Assembly: GCA_018000295.1 (NCBI GenBank)
Contig: JAGNKE010000004.1
Coordinates: 124,016 to 158,485 of the forward strand
Direction of reading: 5' to 3'
DNA from: Alphaproteobacteria bacterium
Lineage (GTDB): Bacteria; Pseudomonadota; Alphaproteobacteria; Micavibrionales; Micavibrionaceae
Length of the DNA stretch: 34,470 nucleotides
Both the position numbers and the translations under genes were made by a program. The notes beneath the pieces were generated by a model. That model did no database searches and was not told the origin of the DNA. It was given only the letters and a program-made list of their open reading frames with translations. Shown here piece by piece: positions 14,575 through 22,495 of this stretch (the stretch's first letter is position 1; every line of letters starts with the position of its first letter).

Positions 14575-15813
14575 ATGAACGTACTCATCATCGGAGCCGG
14601 CGCCGCCGGAAATGTCGTGGCCAAGAAATGCGCGATGAACCGCGATATTTTCAAATCCATCCATCTGGCCAGCCGCACCCTCTCCAAGTGCGAGAAAATC
14701 CAGAAGGAATGTAAGAAGTATTTCAAGAAGGATATCGAAATTTATAAGCTCGACGCCGACAACGTTCCCGAAACCGTCGCCCTCATCAAAAAAATCAAAC
14801 CCGACCTCGTCATCAACATGGCTCTTCCCTATCAGGATCTGGCGATCATGGACGCCTGCCTTGAAACCAAAGTGAATTACATGGACACGGCCAATTACGA
14901 GCCGATCGACGAAGCCAAGTTCGAATATCACTGGCAGTGGGCCTATCAGGATAAATTCAAAAAGGCCGGCATCGTCGCCATCCTCGGTTGCGGCTTCGAC
15001 CCCGGCCAGACCAATATCTACTGCGCCTACGCCCAGAAAAATATCTTCGATGAAATTCACGAGATCGACATTATCGACTGCAACGCCGGCAATCATGGGC
15101 AAGCCTTCGCCACTAACTTCAACCCGGAAATCAATCTGCGCGAAGTCACCCAGAAGGGCAAATACTGGGAAAACGGCAAGTGGATCGAAACCGGGCCGCT
15201 GGAATTCCGCAAGATGATCGACTACCCCGAAGTCGGTGAGAAGGCCAGCTACCTTCTCTATCATGAAGAGCTTGAAAGCCTCGTTCAGAACATCAAGGGT
15301 CTCAAGCGCATCCGTTTCTGGATGACCTTCGGCGATGAATATATTAAGCACATGGAGGTGCTGCAAAATGTCGGCATGACCCGCATCGATCCCGTGATAC
15401 ACAACGGCGTGGAGATCGTGCCGATCCAGTTCCTGAAAACCCTCCTGCCCGAACCATCTTCTCTGGCGGAGAATTACACGGGCAAGACCTCCATCGGCTG
15501 CATCATGACGGGCATCAAGAACGGCAAGGAAAAAACCGTGCTGATCTATAACGTCTGCGACCACGCGCAAACGCACAAGGAAGTTCAGGCGCAAGCCGTC
15601 TCCTACACCACGGGCGTCCCCCCGGTGACGGGCGCCATTATGCTGGCCAAGGGCTTCTGGGGCAAGGAGCCGGGCGTCTGGAACGTCGAACAGCTCGACC
15701 CCGACCCCTTCATGGCGGAGGTCGCCAAACAGGGTTTGCCCTGGCACGTCAAGGAGCTAAAAGCGGGCCTCGGAGAACTCACCGAACGCCGCAAGGACAA
15801 AAAGGCGGCTTAA
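14575..15813 (+). CDS. Carboxynorspermidine/carboxyspermidine synthase (saccharopine dehydrogenase family)
   Basis: A 412-residue NAD(P)H-dependent enzyme with an N-terminal Rossmann motif (GAGAAG, residues 7-12), DLVINMALPYQDLAIMDACL and the family motif ILGCGFDPGQTNIYCAY (Cys139). It condenses L-aspartate semialdehyde with 1,3-diaminopropane or putrescine and reduces the product to carboxynorspermidine or carboxyspermidine. A nspC-type decarboxylase follows one gene later. No diaminobutyrate decarboxylase is seen, and two putrescine-forming routes are in the window, so I favour putrescine as substrate and spermidine as end product. AAGGGG precedes the start. A saccharopine or homospermidine role is less likely given the neighbour. 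Confidence 0.88.
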   Translation: MNVLIIGAGAAGNVVAKKCAMNRDIFKSIHLASRTLSKCEKIQKECKKYFKKDIEIYKLDADNVPETVALIKKIKPDLVINMALPYQDLAIMDACLETKVNYMDTANYEPIDEAKFEYHWQWAYQDKFKKAGIVAILGCGFDPGQTNIYCAYAQKNIFDEIHEIDIIDCNAGNHGQAFATNFNPEINLREVTQKGKYWENGKWIETGPLEFRKMIDYPEVGEKASYLLYHEELESLVQNIKGLKRIRFWMTFGDEYIKHMEVLQNVGMTRIDPVIHNGVEIVPIQFLKTLLPEPSSLAENYTGKTSIGCIMTGIKNGKEKTVLIYNVCDHAQTHKEVQAQAVSYTTGVPPVTGAIMLAKGFWGKEPGVWNVEQLDPDPFMAEVAKQGLPWHVKELKAGLGELTERRKDKKAA

Positions 15814-15838
15814 ACTAAGCCTTATTAAGGAACACAAC

Positions 15839-16375
15839 ATGAAAAAAACGATCGCCTTACTGTTTGCAGGCCTTTTCATTCTCTTAGGCAGCGCCTCTCA
15901 GGTCTTTGCACAGGCCACAAATGAGGAGGTAAAATCATGGACCGAAAAAGCCGCCGTAACCGTGCTGAATTTCGGCTTCACCGATTTTGATGACCGCAAG
16001 GCCGCCAACAAACCTTACTTTACCGAAAAGGGCTATCAGGGTTTTTATGAGGCTTTGGAGCAATCCATGTTCTTTAAAGTGGCCAGCAAGGGAAATCTCA
16101 GTGCGACCTCGGTCGTGAAATGTCCGGCGCAGGTCACGGAAGCCGTCAACGCCGAAGGCGTAAAGGGCTGGCAGGTTGATTTTCCTCTTGAGGTCTCTCA
16201 CACCAACAAAAACGAAAGTTGGGTCAGCCTTCAGAAGGTTACCGTGCGGGTGGAGCAGGATACTTCAACGCAGGCTCTGGGCATCGCCCAATGGATCGCT
16301 ATGCCGTTCTCCGAAATTGATACCTTGCCCTGTACGCCAGAAACCCCTGCCGCGCCAGCGCCGACAGATGAATAA
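15839..16375 (+). CDS. DotI/IcmL-like periplasmic protein
   Basis: A 178-residue exported protein. Residues 1-24 form a signal peptide (LLFAGLFILLGSAS, cleavage near VFAQA). Residues 30-160 resemble the periplasmic DotI/IcmL/TraM domain of type IVB secretion and conjugation systems: EKAAVTVLNFGFTDFDDR, YFTEKGYQGFYEAL, GWQVDFPLEVSH, and VTVRVEQD followed by GIAQWIA. Unlike DotI it has no permanent N-terminal membrane anchor. It lies 25 bases after the synthase gene and overlaps the decarboxylase gene by 8 bases, so all three are one operon. No other dot/icm genes are present. Fold assignment is by pattern recognition; the function in this operon is unknown. Confidence 0.68.
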   Translation: MKKTIALLFAGLFILLGSASQVFAQATNEEVKSWTEKAAVTVLNFGFTDFDDRKAANKPYFTEKGYQGFYEALEQSMFFKVASKGNLSATSVVKCPAQVTEAVNAEGVKGWQVDFPLEVSHTNKNESWVSLQKVTVRVEQDTSTQALGIAQWIAMPFSEIDTLPCTPETPAAPAPTDE

Positions 16376-17540
16376 TCTGAAATCGCTTCAAAGCTGTGCA
16401 ACACCCGCCTACGTCGCCGACATCGCAGCGATCAGTGCGAACATGGAGAAGGCCCGGCGGATCAAAGCGGAAACGGGCGTCAAGATCCTGCTCGCCACCA
16501 AGGCCTTCGCGATGCCGGCCGTTTTCCCCTATATGCGTAAGACTCTCGACGGCACGACCGCCAGCGGTCTCTTCGAGGCCCGCCTCGGCGCGACGCATTT
16601 CGGCTGTGAAAAAGAGGGCAAGGAGGTCCATACCTACAGCCCCGCCTATACAGAGGAAACTTTAAAAGAAATCCTGAAATACTCCTCGCATATCTATTTT
16701 AACTCGATCCATCAGTTGCAGAAATTCGCGCCGCTAGTACGCGCCGCCCGAAAAAACGCCGTCATCGGCCTGCGCGTCAACCCGCGCCTGCCGCTGGTCA
16801 AGAACAGCAGCCTGTACGATCCCTCCGCCCCATGCTCACGCTTCGGCGTGCAGAAGGAAGAGTTAACGGATGAGGTTCTGGCACAAATCGATCTCCTGCA
16901 TGTTCATAATCTCTGCGAAAACCTTGCAGAAGATTCAGAAAAACTGATCGAGCATGTCAGAACGCAATTCGACTTTGCGATAAAGAAAATCAAACACCTC
17001 AATCTCGGCGGCGGCCATTTCTACACACATAAAAATTACGACATCCCGCGCCTCATCGCCGCGCTAAAAAAACTCAAACAGGACTTCACGGGCACGGTGA
17101 CGCTCGAACCCGGCGCAGCGCACGTGCTGAACGGCGGTTATCTCGTGGCCACGGTGCTGGATATCATCCCCCACGCCCAGAAAATCGCCATCCTCGATGC
17201 CTCCGCCTCAACCCATATGCCCGACGTGCTGGAGGTGCCCTACACGCCGGAGATCATCGGCGCGCAAATCGTCGAGCAGGAAAGGGCGAGTGAACCCAAC
17301 ACCTATATCCTCGGCGGCAATACCTGCATGACCGGGGACGTAATCGGCACCTATCGATTCGAAAAACCGCTCGAAATCGGGCAAAAGCTGATCTTCACCG
17401 ACATGATGCAATACAGCTTCGTGAAGAACACGACCTTCAACGGCATCCCGCTCCCCGACCTCGCCCTCCTGCATGAGGATGGGCGCCATGAAATCATCAA
17501 GCGCTTCTTCTATGAGGATTTCGCAGGCAGGTTGGGCTAA
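16368..17540 (+). CDS. nspC: Carboxynorspermidine/carboxyspermidine decarboxylase
   Basis: A 390-residue fold-III PLP enzyme that decarboxylates carboxynorspermidine or carboxyspermidine to the free polyamine. The PLP lysine is K45 in ILLATKAF. The phosphate-binding loop is LNLGGGHF, and the partner-subunit cysteine is C320 in GNTCMTGDVIG. The absence of an HxT-type ornithine decarboxylase motif and the length fit NspC. The frame is open for 192 bases further upstream, but family homology starts at the ATG at 16368, which overlaps the stop of the DotI-like gene. The last 30 residues have a close copy at 32053-32142, apparently the remnant of a second nspC. Confidence 0.9.
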   Translation: MNNLKSLQSCATPAYVADIAAISANMEKARRIKAETGVKILLATKAFAMPAVFPYMRKTLDGTTASGLFEARLGATHFGCEKEGKEVHTYSPAYTEETLKEILKYSSHIYFNSIHQLQKFAPLVRAARKNAVIGLRVNPRLPLVKNSSLYDPSAPCSRFGVQKEELTDEVLAQIDLLHVHNLCENLAEDSEKLIEHVRTQFDFAIKKIKHLNLGGGHFYTHKNYDIPRLIAALKKLKQDFTGTVTLEPGAAHVLNGGYLVATVLDIIPHAQKIAILDASASTHMPDVLEVPYTPEIIGAQIVEQERASEPNTYILGGNTCMTGDVIGTYRFEKPLEIGQKLIFTDMMQYSFVKNTTFNGIPLPDLALLHEDGRHEIIKRFFYEDFAGRLG

Positions 17541-17636
17541 AACGAATCTCCAAAGGATCGGCCAAGAAACCGTAGTGATTTTTCCCGAGGCTTTGTGCTA
17601 TTTTGACCCGTACCACTGGCAACAGGAGGCTCTGAC

Positions 17637-18377
17637 ATGACCCAGATCAAAGACCGCATTATTTTCATCACAGGCGCGAACCGCGGCATCGGTAAGGCGC
17701 TGGTTAAGGCTGCGCTGGACGGCGGCGCGAAGAAAGTTTACGCCTCCGCCCGTGATATCTCCAAAATCGATGATTTCGGCGACAAGCGCGTGGTCAAGAT
17801 CGCGCTGGATATTAATAACAGGGCGCAGCTCGAAACCGCCGCGAAGCAGGCCGGCGATACGCAGGTTCTGATCAATAACGCCGGCATCGCCTCCTTTGGC
17901 AGCGCCTTATCAGCATCGTTCGAGGATGTCGAGCGCGACATGAAGACCAATTATTTCGGCACACTGGCGGTTATGCGCGCCTTCTTTCCTGCGCTGGAAA
18001 AGAACAAGCCTGCGGCGATTGCCAACGTGGCCTCGATTGCGGCCTTCGTAAACTTCCCGGCCTTCGGCGGCTATTGCGCGTCGAAGGCGGCTTTGTTCTC
18101 GATCACGCAGGGGGCGCGGATCGAACTGGCGGGCAGGGGGATCGCGGTCCATGCCATCTGCCCCGGCCCCATCGACACCGACATGGCGCGGGATATTCAA
18201 ATGGAAAAGACGAGCCCCGAGGAGACGGCTGCAGCGATCATCAAGGCGCTCGAAGCCGGGGAGGCGGACATTTTCCCTGACAAGGGGGGGCGAGAGATGT
18301 TCGCGGTCTGGTCGAAAAACTACCGCGACCTCGAAGCCTCCGTCGCCGGAACGATGCCGCAGGATGAGGCGGCTTAA
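17637..18377 (+). CDS. Short-chain dehydrogenase/reductase
   Basis: A 246-residue classical SDR. The cofactor motif is TGANRGIG (near residue 12). NNAG is in the centre, and the catalytic Tyr and Lys are in YCASKAA, preceded by the serine of NVASIAA. CPGPIDTDMA follows. It reduces a carbonyl or oxidises an alcohol with NAD(P)(H); the substrate cannot be told. A strong ribosome site (AGGAGG, 7 bases from the ATG) and a 96-base gap after nspC suggest its own transcript. A copy of the dispersed repeat follows its stop codon. Confidence 0.87.
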   Translation: MTQIKDRIIFITGANRGIGKALVKAALDGGAKKVYASARDISKIDDFGDKRVVKIALDINNRAQLETAAKQAGDTQVLINNAGIASFGSALSASFEDVERDMKTNYFGTLAVMRAFFPALEKNKPAAIANVASIAAFVNFPAFGGYCASKAALFSITQGARIELAGRGIAVHAICPGPIDTDMARDIQMEKTSPEETAAAIIKALEAGEADIFPDKGGREMFAVWSKNYRDLEASVAGTMPQDEAA

Positions 18378-18392
18378 AGTTTAAAACGCGAA

Positions 18393-18441
18393 CCCCTCTC
18401 CCCTAATCCCTCTCCCCTCGGGAGGGGAGGGGGACAAGAGG
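18393..18441. repeat. Dispersed C-rich/G-rich palindromic repeat, copy C (short form)
   Basis: CCCCTCTCCCCTAATCCCTC is followed by TCCCCTCGGGAGGGGAGGGG and then AAGAGGAC. It lies between the SDR and the next membrane-protein gene, and its G-rich right end may serve as that gene's ribosome binding site. Confidence 0.78.
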
Positions 18442-18448
18442 ACGACTG

Positions 18449-18982
18449 ATGAAAAAAGAAGATGAAAAAAGCTTCGTTAAATCGCTGATCGAAACCGACG
18501 AAAATATTCACCTGTTTCTGATCCTACTTTCGTTTGTCGGTTTGTTCGGCTTTTATTTCTGGCTGTCCTATAACCCGAAAATCCTCGGCGCCCGCTCCAT
18601 CAGCAAAGAGGAACTGACAGGCATGAGCGCCAAGGAATATATCGCCATGATGCAACAGACCTCGATTCTGGTTATTCCAAAAAATATCGCCTTCTGGCCT
18701 AAACCTGAGGATATCCCGTATCTTCTAATGCTGACCGAAAGTAATCAATACGCCGGATCAACCATAAGCAATTTTGACGATCTGAACACTGTCCGTGACT
18801 ATGAATCAACAGTCGGAATTACTGCTGTCATTTTGCTGAAAGCGGTTACGACAGGGGAATTCGACCCTTATCTGACTCACCAGTACCCGCCAGACAAAGA
18901 CGAAATCATCGCATGGGCGCGGGCGGAGGCGGCAAAGATGGAACAGGAAAAAGCGCAAAAACAAAACACTCCTCTCCCTTAA
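18449..18982 (+). CDS. Small membrane protein, paralogue of the gene at 12705
   Basis: A 177-residue protein of unknown function. One membrane span lies near residues 21-40 (IHLFLILLSFVGLFGFYFWL). The soluble part shares ISKEEL, MSAKEYIAMM, FWPKPEDIPYLLMLTES and the C-terminal DKDEIIAWARAEAAK with the gene at 12705. The last 75 bases of the two genes are nearly identical, while the middle has diverged and this copy lacks the YCKC motif. AGAGGA from repeat copy C is the probable ribosome site. The final Pro-Leu-Pro and stop codon lie in repeat copy D. The family appears restricted to a narrow lineage, but I could not test that. Confidence 0.76.
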   Translation: MKKEDEKSFVKSLIETDENIHLFLILLSFVGLFGFYFWLSYNPKILGARSISKEELTGMSAKEYIAMMQQTSILVIPKNIAFWPKPEDIPYLLMLTESNQYAGSTISNFDDLNTVRDYESTVGITAVILLKAVTTGEFDPYLTHQYPPDKDEIIAWARAEAAKMEQEKAQKQNTPLP

Positions 18983-19041
18983 CCCCTCTCCCCTCGGGAG
19001 GGGAGAGGGAAAGAGGGTGCAGCCCAAAGGGAGAGGGGTGT
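18969..19041. repeat. Dispersed C-rich/G-rich palindromic repeat, copy D (long form)
   Basis: The best preserved copy: left arm CTCCTCTCCCTT, central inverted repeat CCCTCTCCCCTCGGGAGGGG with AGAGGG, then right arm AAAGGGAGAGGGGTG pairing with the outer left arm. It overlaps the last four codons of the gene ending at 18982. It aligns with copy A from end to end, including GAGGG(T/C)(G/A)(C/A)AG(C/T)CC between the arms. Confidence 0.82.
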
Positions 19042-19066
19042 TCTTGAATTATTTCATACAGATGGC

Positions 19067-19411
19067 TTAGATAGTCTTATTGAGATCATTGGTCATTTCT
19101 AAAACTAACTTTTCTCTAATTTCAAAAAATTTTGTAGAATCTTCATTAAAAAAGCTTTTGGCCAAATCAACGATCTCTTTAGGGGCTATAAGTTGTATCC
19201 TATGTGTCCAATACACAACTTTTTGCCTGTTTGTGTGGCTACCTTCTGAAATTACATCCGATAGGCTCTCTAAATAGCCAGCATAAACGGTAGACTTTTC
19301 CTGATAGATGAATTTTTTTCTATCAAAATTTTCTTTGACATAGGTAGTTATTAAGGACCCAATCCCGAAGCCGCCCACAAGCCCGATAAAAACATTAAAA
19401 AATTCCAGCAT
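19067..19411 (-). CDS. Small uncharacterised protein with one N-terminal membrane span
   Basis: I do not recognise this 114-residue protein. Residues 5-25 (FNVFIGLVGGFGIGSLITTYV) form a membrane segment, followed by a charged helical cytosolic part. It lies 12 bases downstream of mtnP on the same strand and may share its transcript. The gene is much richer in A+T than mtnP and has no clear ribosome site, consistent with recent acquisition. Confidence 0.6.
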   Translation of the reverse strand: MLEFFNVFIGLVGGFGIGSLITTYVKENFDRKKFIYQEKSTVYAGYLESLSDVISEGSHTNRQKVVYWTHRIQLIAPKEIVDLAKSFFNEDSTKFFEIREKLVLEMTNDLNKTI

Positions 19412-19423
19412 ATTTTATTATTC

Positions 19424-20272
19424 CTAAACCCGCAAAACCCCCAGCCATTCCTTCTGCTCTGCGCTCAAACGCTCATCGGGCGTCATCACCGCGCCCTTGA
19501 GGGCCGTGCGGATATTCTCCGGCGTGTTGCTGATCCCGTTTTGCAGGAGCTTTACGACCAACGATTTGATCTTTTCAATGTTCTCAAAATAAACCTTGAA
19601 CACGGCCTCGACGCTGACGTGTTCGTCAGGGTCTTCGCGCCAGCAATCGTAATCGGTGGCGATCGCCAGCGTCACATATCCCATCTGCGCCTCCCGCGCC
19701 AGAAAGGCTTCGGGCACGTTGGTCATGCCCACCACATCGCACCCCGCCGCGCCGCGCAGGAAATGGCTCTCGACCTTCGAGCCGAGGCGCGGCCCCTCCA
19801 CGCAGGCATAGGCCTTGCGGGAGTGAAGCTTGATGCCGAGTTCTTTCGCCGCCCTTAAAACGTCCTGCGCCAGAACGGGGCAGGCGGGTTCCGCCGTCGA
19901 GATATGCGCGGTCACGCCCTTGCCGAAGAAACTGGCCTCACGCTTGCCGCGCGTATGATCGAAATACTGGTCCACCAGGACGAGGTCGCCCGGCGCGATC
20001 TCCTCCTTCAGCGAGCCGGAGGCCGAAACGCTCAAAATCGTCCGTGCGCCCAGTTTTTTGAGTGCGTAGATATTGGCGCGGTAATTGACCTCGGAGGGCA
20101 AAAACTCATGGTTGCGTCCGTGCCGGGGCAGGAAAAGCGCGGTGTTGCCGCCCACCTTGCCTTCTGTGATCGGCGCGGAAGGCTTGCCAAAGGGCGTTGC
20201 AATGTCGTGTTCCCTGACCAGTTCGAGTTCCTTGAGCGCGTAAAGCCCGCTGCCGCCGATAATTCCGAGCAT
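19424..20272 (-). CDS. mtnP: S-methyl-5'-thioadenosine phosphorylase
   Basis: A 282-residue cytosolic enzyme that splits methylthioadenosine with phosphate into adenine and methylthioribose-1-phosphate. Motifs of the purine-nucleoside phosphorylase II family are clear: GIIGGSGLY at the start, LPRHGRNHEFLPSEVNYRAN, the phosphate-binding SASGSL, EGPRLGSKVES, and MTNVPEAFLAREAQMGY followed by the purine-site ATDYDCW. The tyrosine/aspartate pattern fits methylthioadenosine better than inosine. Methylthioadenosine comes from AdoMet-dependent spermidine synthesis and other AdoMet reactions, but no AdoMet decarboxylase or spermidine synthase is in this window. Confidence 0.9.
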   Translation of the reverse strand: MLGIIGGSGLYALKELELVREHDIATPFGKPSAPITEGKVGGNTALFLPRHGRNHEFLPSEVNYRANIYALKKLGARTILSVSASGSLKEEIAPGDLVLVDQYFDHTRGKREASFFGKGVTAHISTAEPACPVLAQDVLRAAKELGIKLHSRKAYACVEGPRLGSKVESHFLRGAAGCDVVGMTNVPEAFLAREAQMGYVTLAIATDYDCWREDPDEHVSVEAVFKVYFENIEKIKSLVVKLLQNGISNTPENIRTALKGAVMTPDERLSAEQKEWLGVLRV

Positions 20273-20421
20273 AGTGTTTCCTTATGACGTGAAAGTGAAT
20301 GTCCGGCGCGCAGCATAGCAAAGCCCATGCGCTCTGAAAATCTTTTATCGCCCCCCTTGAAGCGGAGGCTTGCGGGGTCTATGGATGGTGAAGGTTAAAC
20401 CCCCTGAAAACAGAGAAAACC

Positions 20422-22074
20422 ATGGCAGGGCTTATCTCCTCCCAATTCACGCCTAAAATATTTTCCATGCTGAAGTCCGGCTACGGCAAGGCGGATTTTC
20501 GTTCTGACGTTCTCGCGGGCCTGACGGTGGCCATCGTCGCGCTGCCTCTGGCCATGGCGCTGGCGATCGCCAGCGGCGCTTCGCCGGATAAGGGGCTGGT
20601 AACGGCGGTCATCGCGGGGTTCCTGATCTCTTTCCTCGGCGGGTCGCGGGTGCAGGTCGGCGGTCCGACCGGAGCTTTCGTCGTCGTGGTCTTTAACGTG
20701 ATCGCCGCACATGGCTATGACGGCCTTCTTATCGCCACGCTTCTGGCCGGGATCATGCTGATCGTCGCGGGTTATGCGCGGCTGGGGGTGGTGATTAAAT
20801 ACGTTCCTTATCCGGTGATCACGGGCTTTACCGCCGGAATCGCGGTCATCATCGCCTCCAGCCAGGTGAAGGATTTTCTGGGCCTCAAGATCAAGGATGT
20901 CCCGGCGGAGTTTATCGAGAAATGGTTGGTCTATTTCGAGCATATGGGAACGCTCGATATCTTCACGCTGGGGGTCGGCCTGTTTGCGCTTGCAATTATC
21001 ATCGTCATCCGCAAAAAAGCGCCCAAGCTGCCGGGATATCTCATCGCCGTCGTAGCTGCATCTGTTATCGTGGCGCTTTTTCATCTTCCGGTGGAAACGA
21101 TCGGTTCGCGTTTCCCGCATATCCCCTCCGGCCTGCCGATGCCCGAACTGCCGACCTTTACCTTTGAAAAGCTCAAGAGCGTCATCCCCTCCGCCTTCAC
21201 CATCGCCTTTCTGGCGGGGATCGAGGCGCTGCTCTCCGCCGTCGTTGCCGACGGCATGACCGGCTACAAGCACCGCTCCAATCAGGAACTGGTGGGGCAG
21301 GGGGTGGCCAACGTTGCCTCAGCCCTCTTCGGCGGTTTGCCCGCAACGGGCGCGATTGCGCGGACGGCCACCAACATCCGCTCCGGCGCGAAGAGCCCGG
21401 TGGCGGGTATGATGCACGCCGTTTTCCTGCTGATCTTCATGATGGCCGCCAGCGACGTCATGAAATACGTGCCGATGGCCGCGCTCGCCGCGATCCTGTT
21501 CATCGTCGCGTGGGGGATGAGTGAGATCCGCCACTTCATTCATATCTATAAGCTTTCGCGCACGGACCGTACGGTCATGATCCTGACATTCCTGCTGACC
21601 GTTCTGGTCGATCTGACGGTGGCCATCGGAGTAGGGGTCACGCTCGCCTGTCTGATCTTTATGATGCAGATGAGCAAGACGGTGGAGATCGCCGCCGGAA
21701 AGGGCAACGACGAAGAGGACCAGCGCCTGAGCTTGCCCAGGGATGTTGAAGTGTTCCGCATCAACGGGCCTTTCTTTTTCGGGGTCTCCAGCGAACTCAT
21801 CGACGTTCTGACCCGCATGGGCCAGATGCCGAGGGTTCTGATCGTGCGAATGCGCCTCGTGCCGTTTCTGGATACGTCCGGCGTCTCCGCGCTTGAGGAT
21901 ATGGTCAAGAAATGCAAGGCCGCCGGAACCATCGTCATCTTCGCCGCCCTGCAACCGCAGCCGCGTGGCCTGATGAACCGCTTGCATTTCGGGGAAGGGG
22001 TTTTATACGCGGGGAATTATGAAGAGGCGCTGGAAAAATCGCGGGAGATTGTTGAAATTGCTGCGGCTGATTAA
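20422..22074 (+). CDS. SulP-family anion transporter with STAS domain (probable sulfate permease)
   Basis: A 550-residue inner-membrane protein. Residues 25-410 contain the many hydrophobic spans of SLC26/SulP carriers, including VAIVALPLAMALAIASGASP and GSRVQVGGPTGAFVVVVFNV. From about residue 437 a cytosolic STAS domain follows (VEVFRINGPFFFGVSSELID, then LDTSGVSALEDM). These carriers import sulfate or bicarbonate with sodium or protons. The sulfate-reduction operon a few hundred bases further on supports sulfate as substrate, but bicarbonate cannot be excluded. The stop overlaps the end of the opposing small gene by 4 bases. Confidence 0.9.
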   Translation: MAGLISSQFTPKIFSMLKSGYGKADFRSDVLAGLTVAIVALPLAMALAIASGASPDKGLVTAVIAGFLISFLGGSRVQVGGPTGAFVVVVFNVIAAHGYDGLLIATLLAGIMLIVAGYARLGVVIKYVPYPVITGFTAGIAVIIASSQVKDFLGLKIKDVPAEFIEKWLVYFEHMGTLDIFTLGVGLFALAIIIVIRKKAPKLPGYLIAVVAASVIVALFHLPVETIGSRFPHIPSGLPMPELPTFTFEKLKSVIPSAFTIAFLAGIEALLSAVVADGMTGYKHRSNQELVGQGVANVASALFGGLPATGAIARTATNIRSGAKSPVAGMMHAVFLLIFMMAASDVMKYVPMAALAAILFIVAWGMSEIRHFIHIYKLSRTDRTVMILTFLLTVLVDLTVAIGVGVTLACLIFMMQMSKTVEIAAGKGNDEEDQRLSLPRDVEVFRINGPFFFGVSSELIDVLTRMGQMPRVLIVRMRLVPFLDTSGVSALEDMVKKCKAAGTIVIFAALQPQPRGLMNRLHFGEGVLYAGNYEEALEKSREIVEIAAAD

Positions 22075-22382
22075 ATCTCTCTGCTGAGTTCTATTCCTCC
22101 AAGAGTGGAGAGGTGGGCTGCCTTTTCCGGGAAGGTTTTGGTATAGACTTTCATGGCCTCATCCAGCCGTAACCGTGCCGCCATGATCACCTGCTGCCCT
22201 TCCGCAGATGCGGGGTCGATCTGCTTGACGGTCATGTCGTGATAAATAATCCGGCCCTCCAGCGCGGCCTCATAGACCTGCTCGGCCTCATCCAGTTCCT
22301 CGGGCGCGTGCAGTACGTTCGAGACATGATCGAAATAACCGGAAAGCTTTGTTTTTGCTTGATCTATCAGCTCTTTGAACAT
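22071..22382 (-). CDS. Small uncharacterised protein, 103 residues
   Basis: A soluble, highly charged, probably helical protein of unknown function (MFKELIDQAKTKLSGYFD at the start, HAPEELDEAEQVYEAALEG in the middle). It has no signal peptide or membrane span. It converges on the SulP gene with a 4-base overlap. The ATG at 22382 is set in a run of TTAATCC/GGATTAA heptamers that may regulate it. GC content and codon use match the chromosomal background, so it is likely a real gene. Confidence 0.62.
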   Translation of the reverse strand: MFKELIDQAKTKLSGYFDHVSNVLHAPEELDEAEQVYEAALEGRIIYHDMTVKQIDPASAEGQQVIMAARLRLDEAMKVYTKTFPEKAAHLSTLGGIELSREI

Positions 22383-22457
22383 TAATCCAATCCCTAAATC
22401 TGGCGTATTGACGGCAGGATTAATTATAGGAAAGTTGGATTAAGAGGGCGTTAATCC
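22382..22457. promoter_or_regulatory. Four GGATTAA/TTAATCC heptamers, candidate operator
   Basis: TTAATCC at 22382, GGATTAA at 22417 and 22437, and TTAATCC at 22451. The last two form an inverted repeat with a 7-base spacer (22437-22457). They lie upstream of the start of the 103-residue gene and downstream of cysI. They could bind a regulator or act as a weak, GC-poor terminator for cysI. Confidence 0.35.
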
Positions 22458-22495
22458 CTTAGATTGCCGAGTTTGCAGGTTTCAGGGAAAAGGGA

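Noticed and set aside
14515..15747. 410-codon minus-strand frame opposite the carboxynorspermidine synthase gene
   Set aside because: Antisense shadow. The plus strand has a Rossmann motif, family motifs and a ribosome site.
14575..15813. Synthase gene as lysine-biosynthetic saccharopine dehydrogenase
   Set aside because: The adjacent nspC and the motif ILGCGFDPGQTN fit the carboxynorspermidine synthase branch better, although the lysine-degradation genes nearby made this worth considering.
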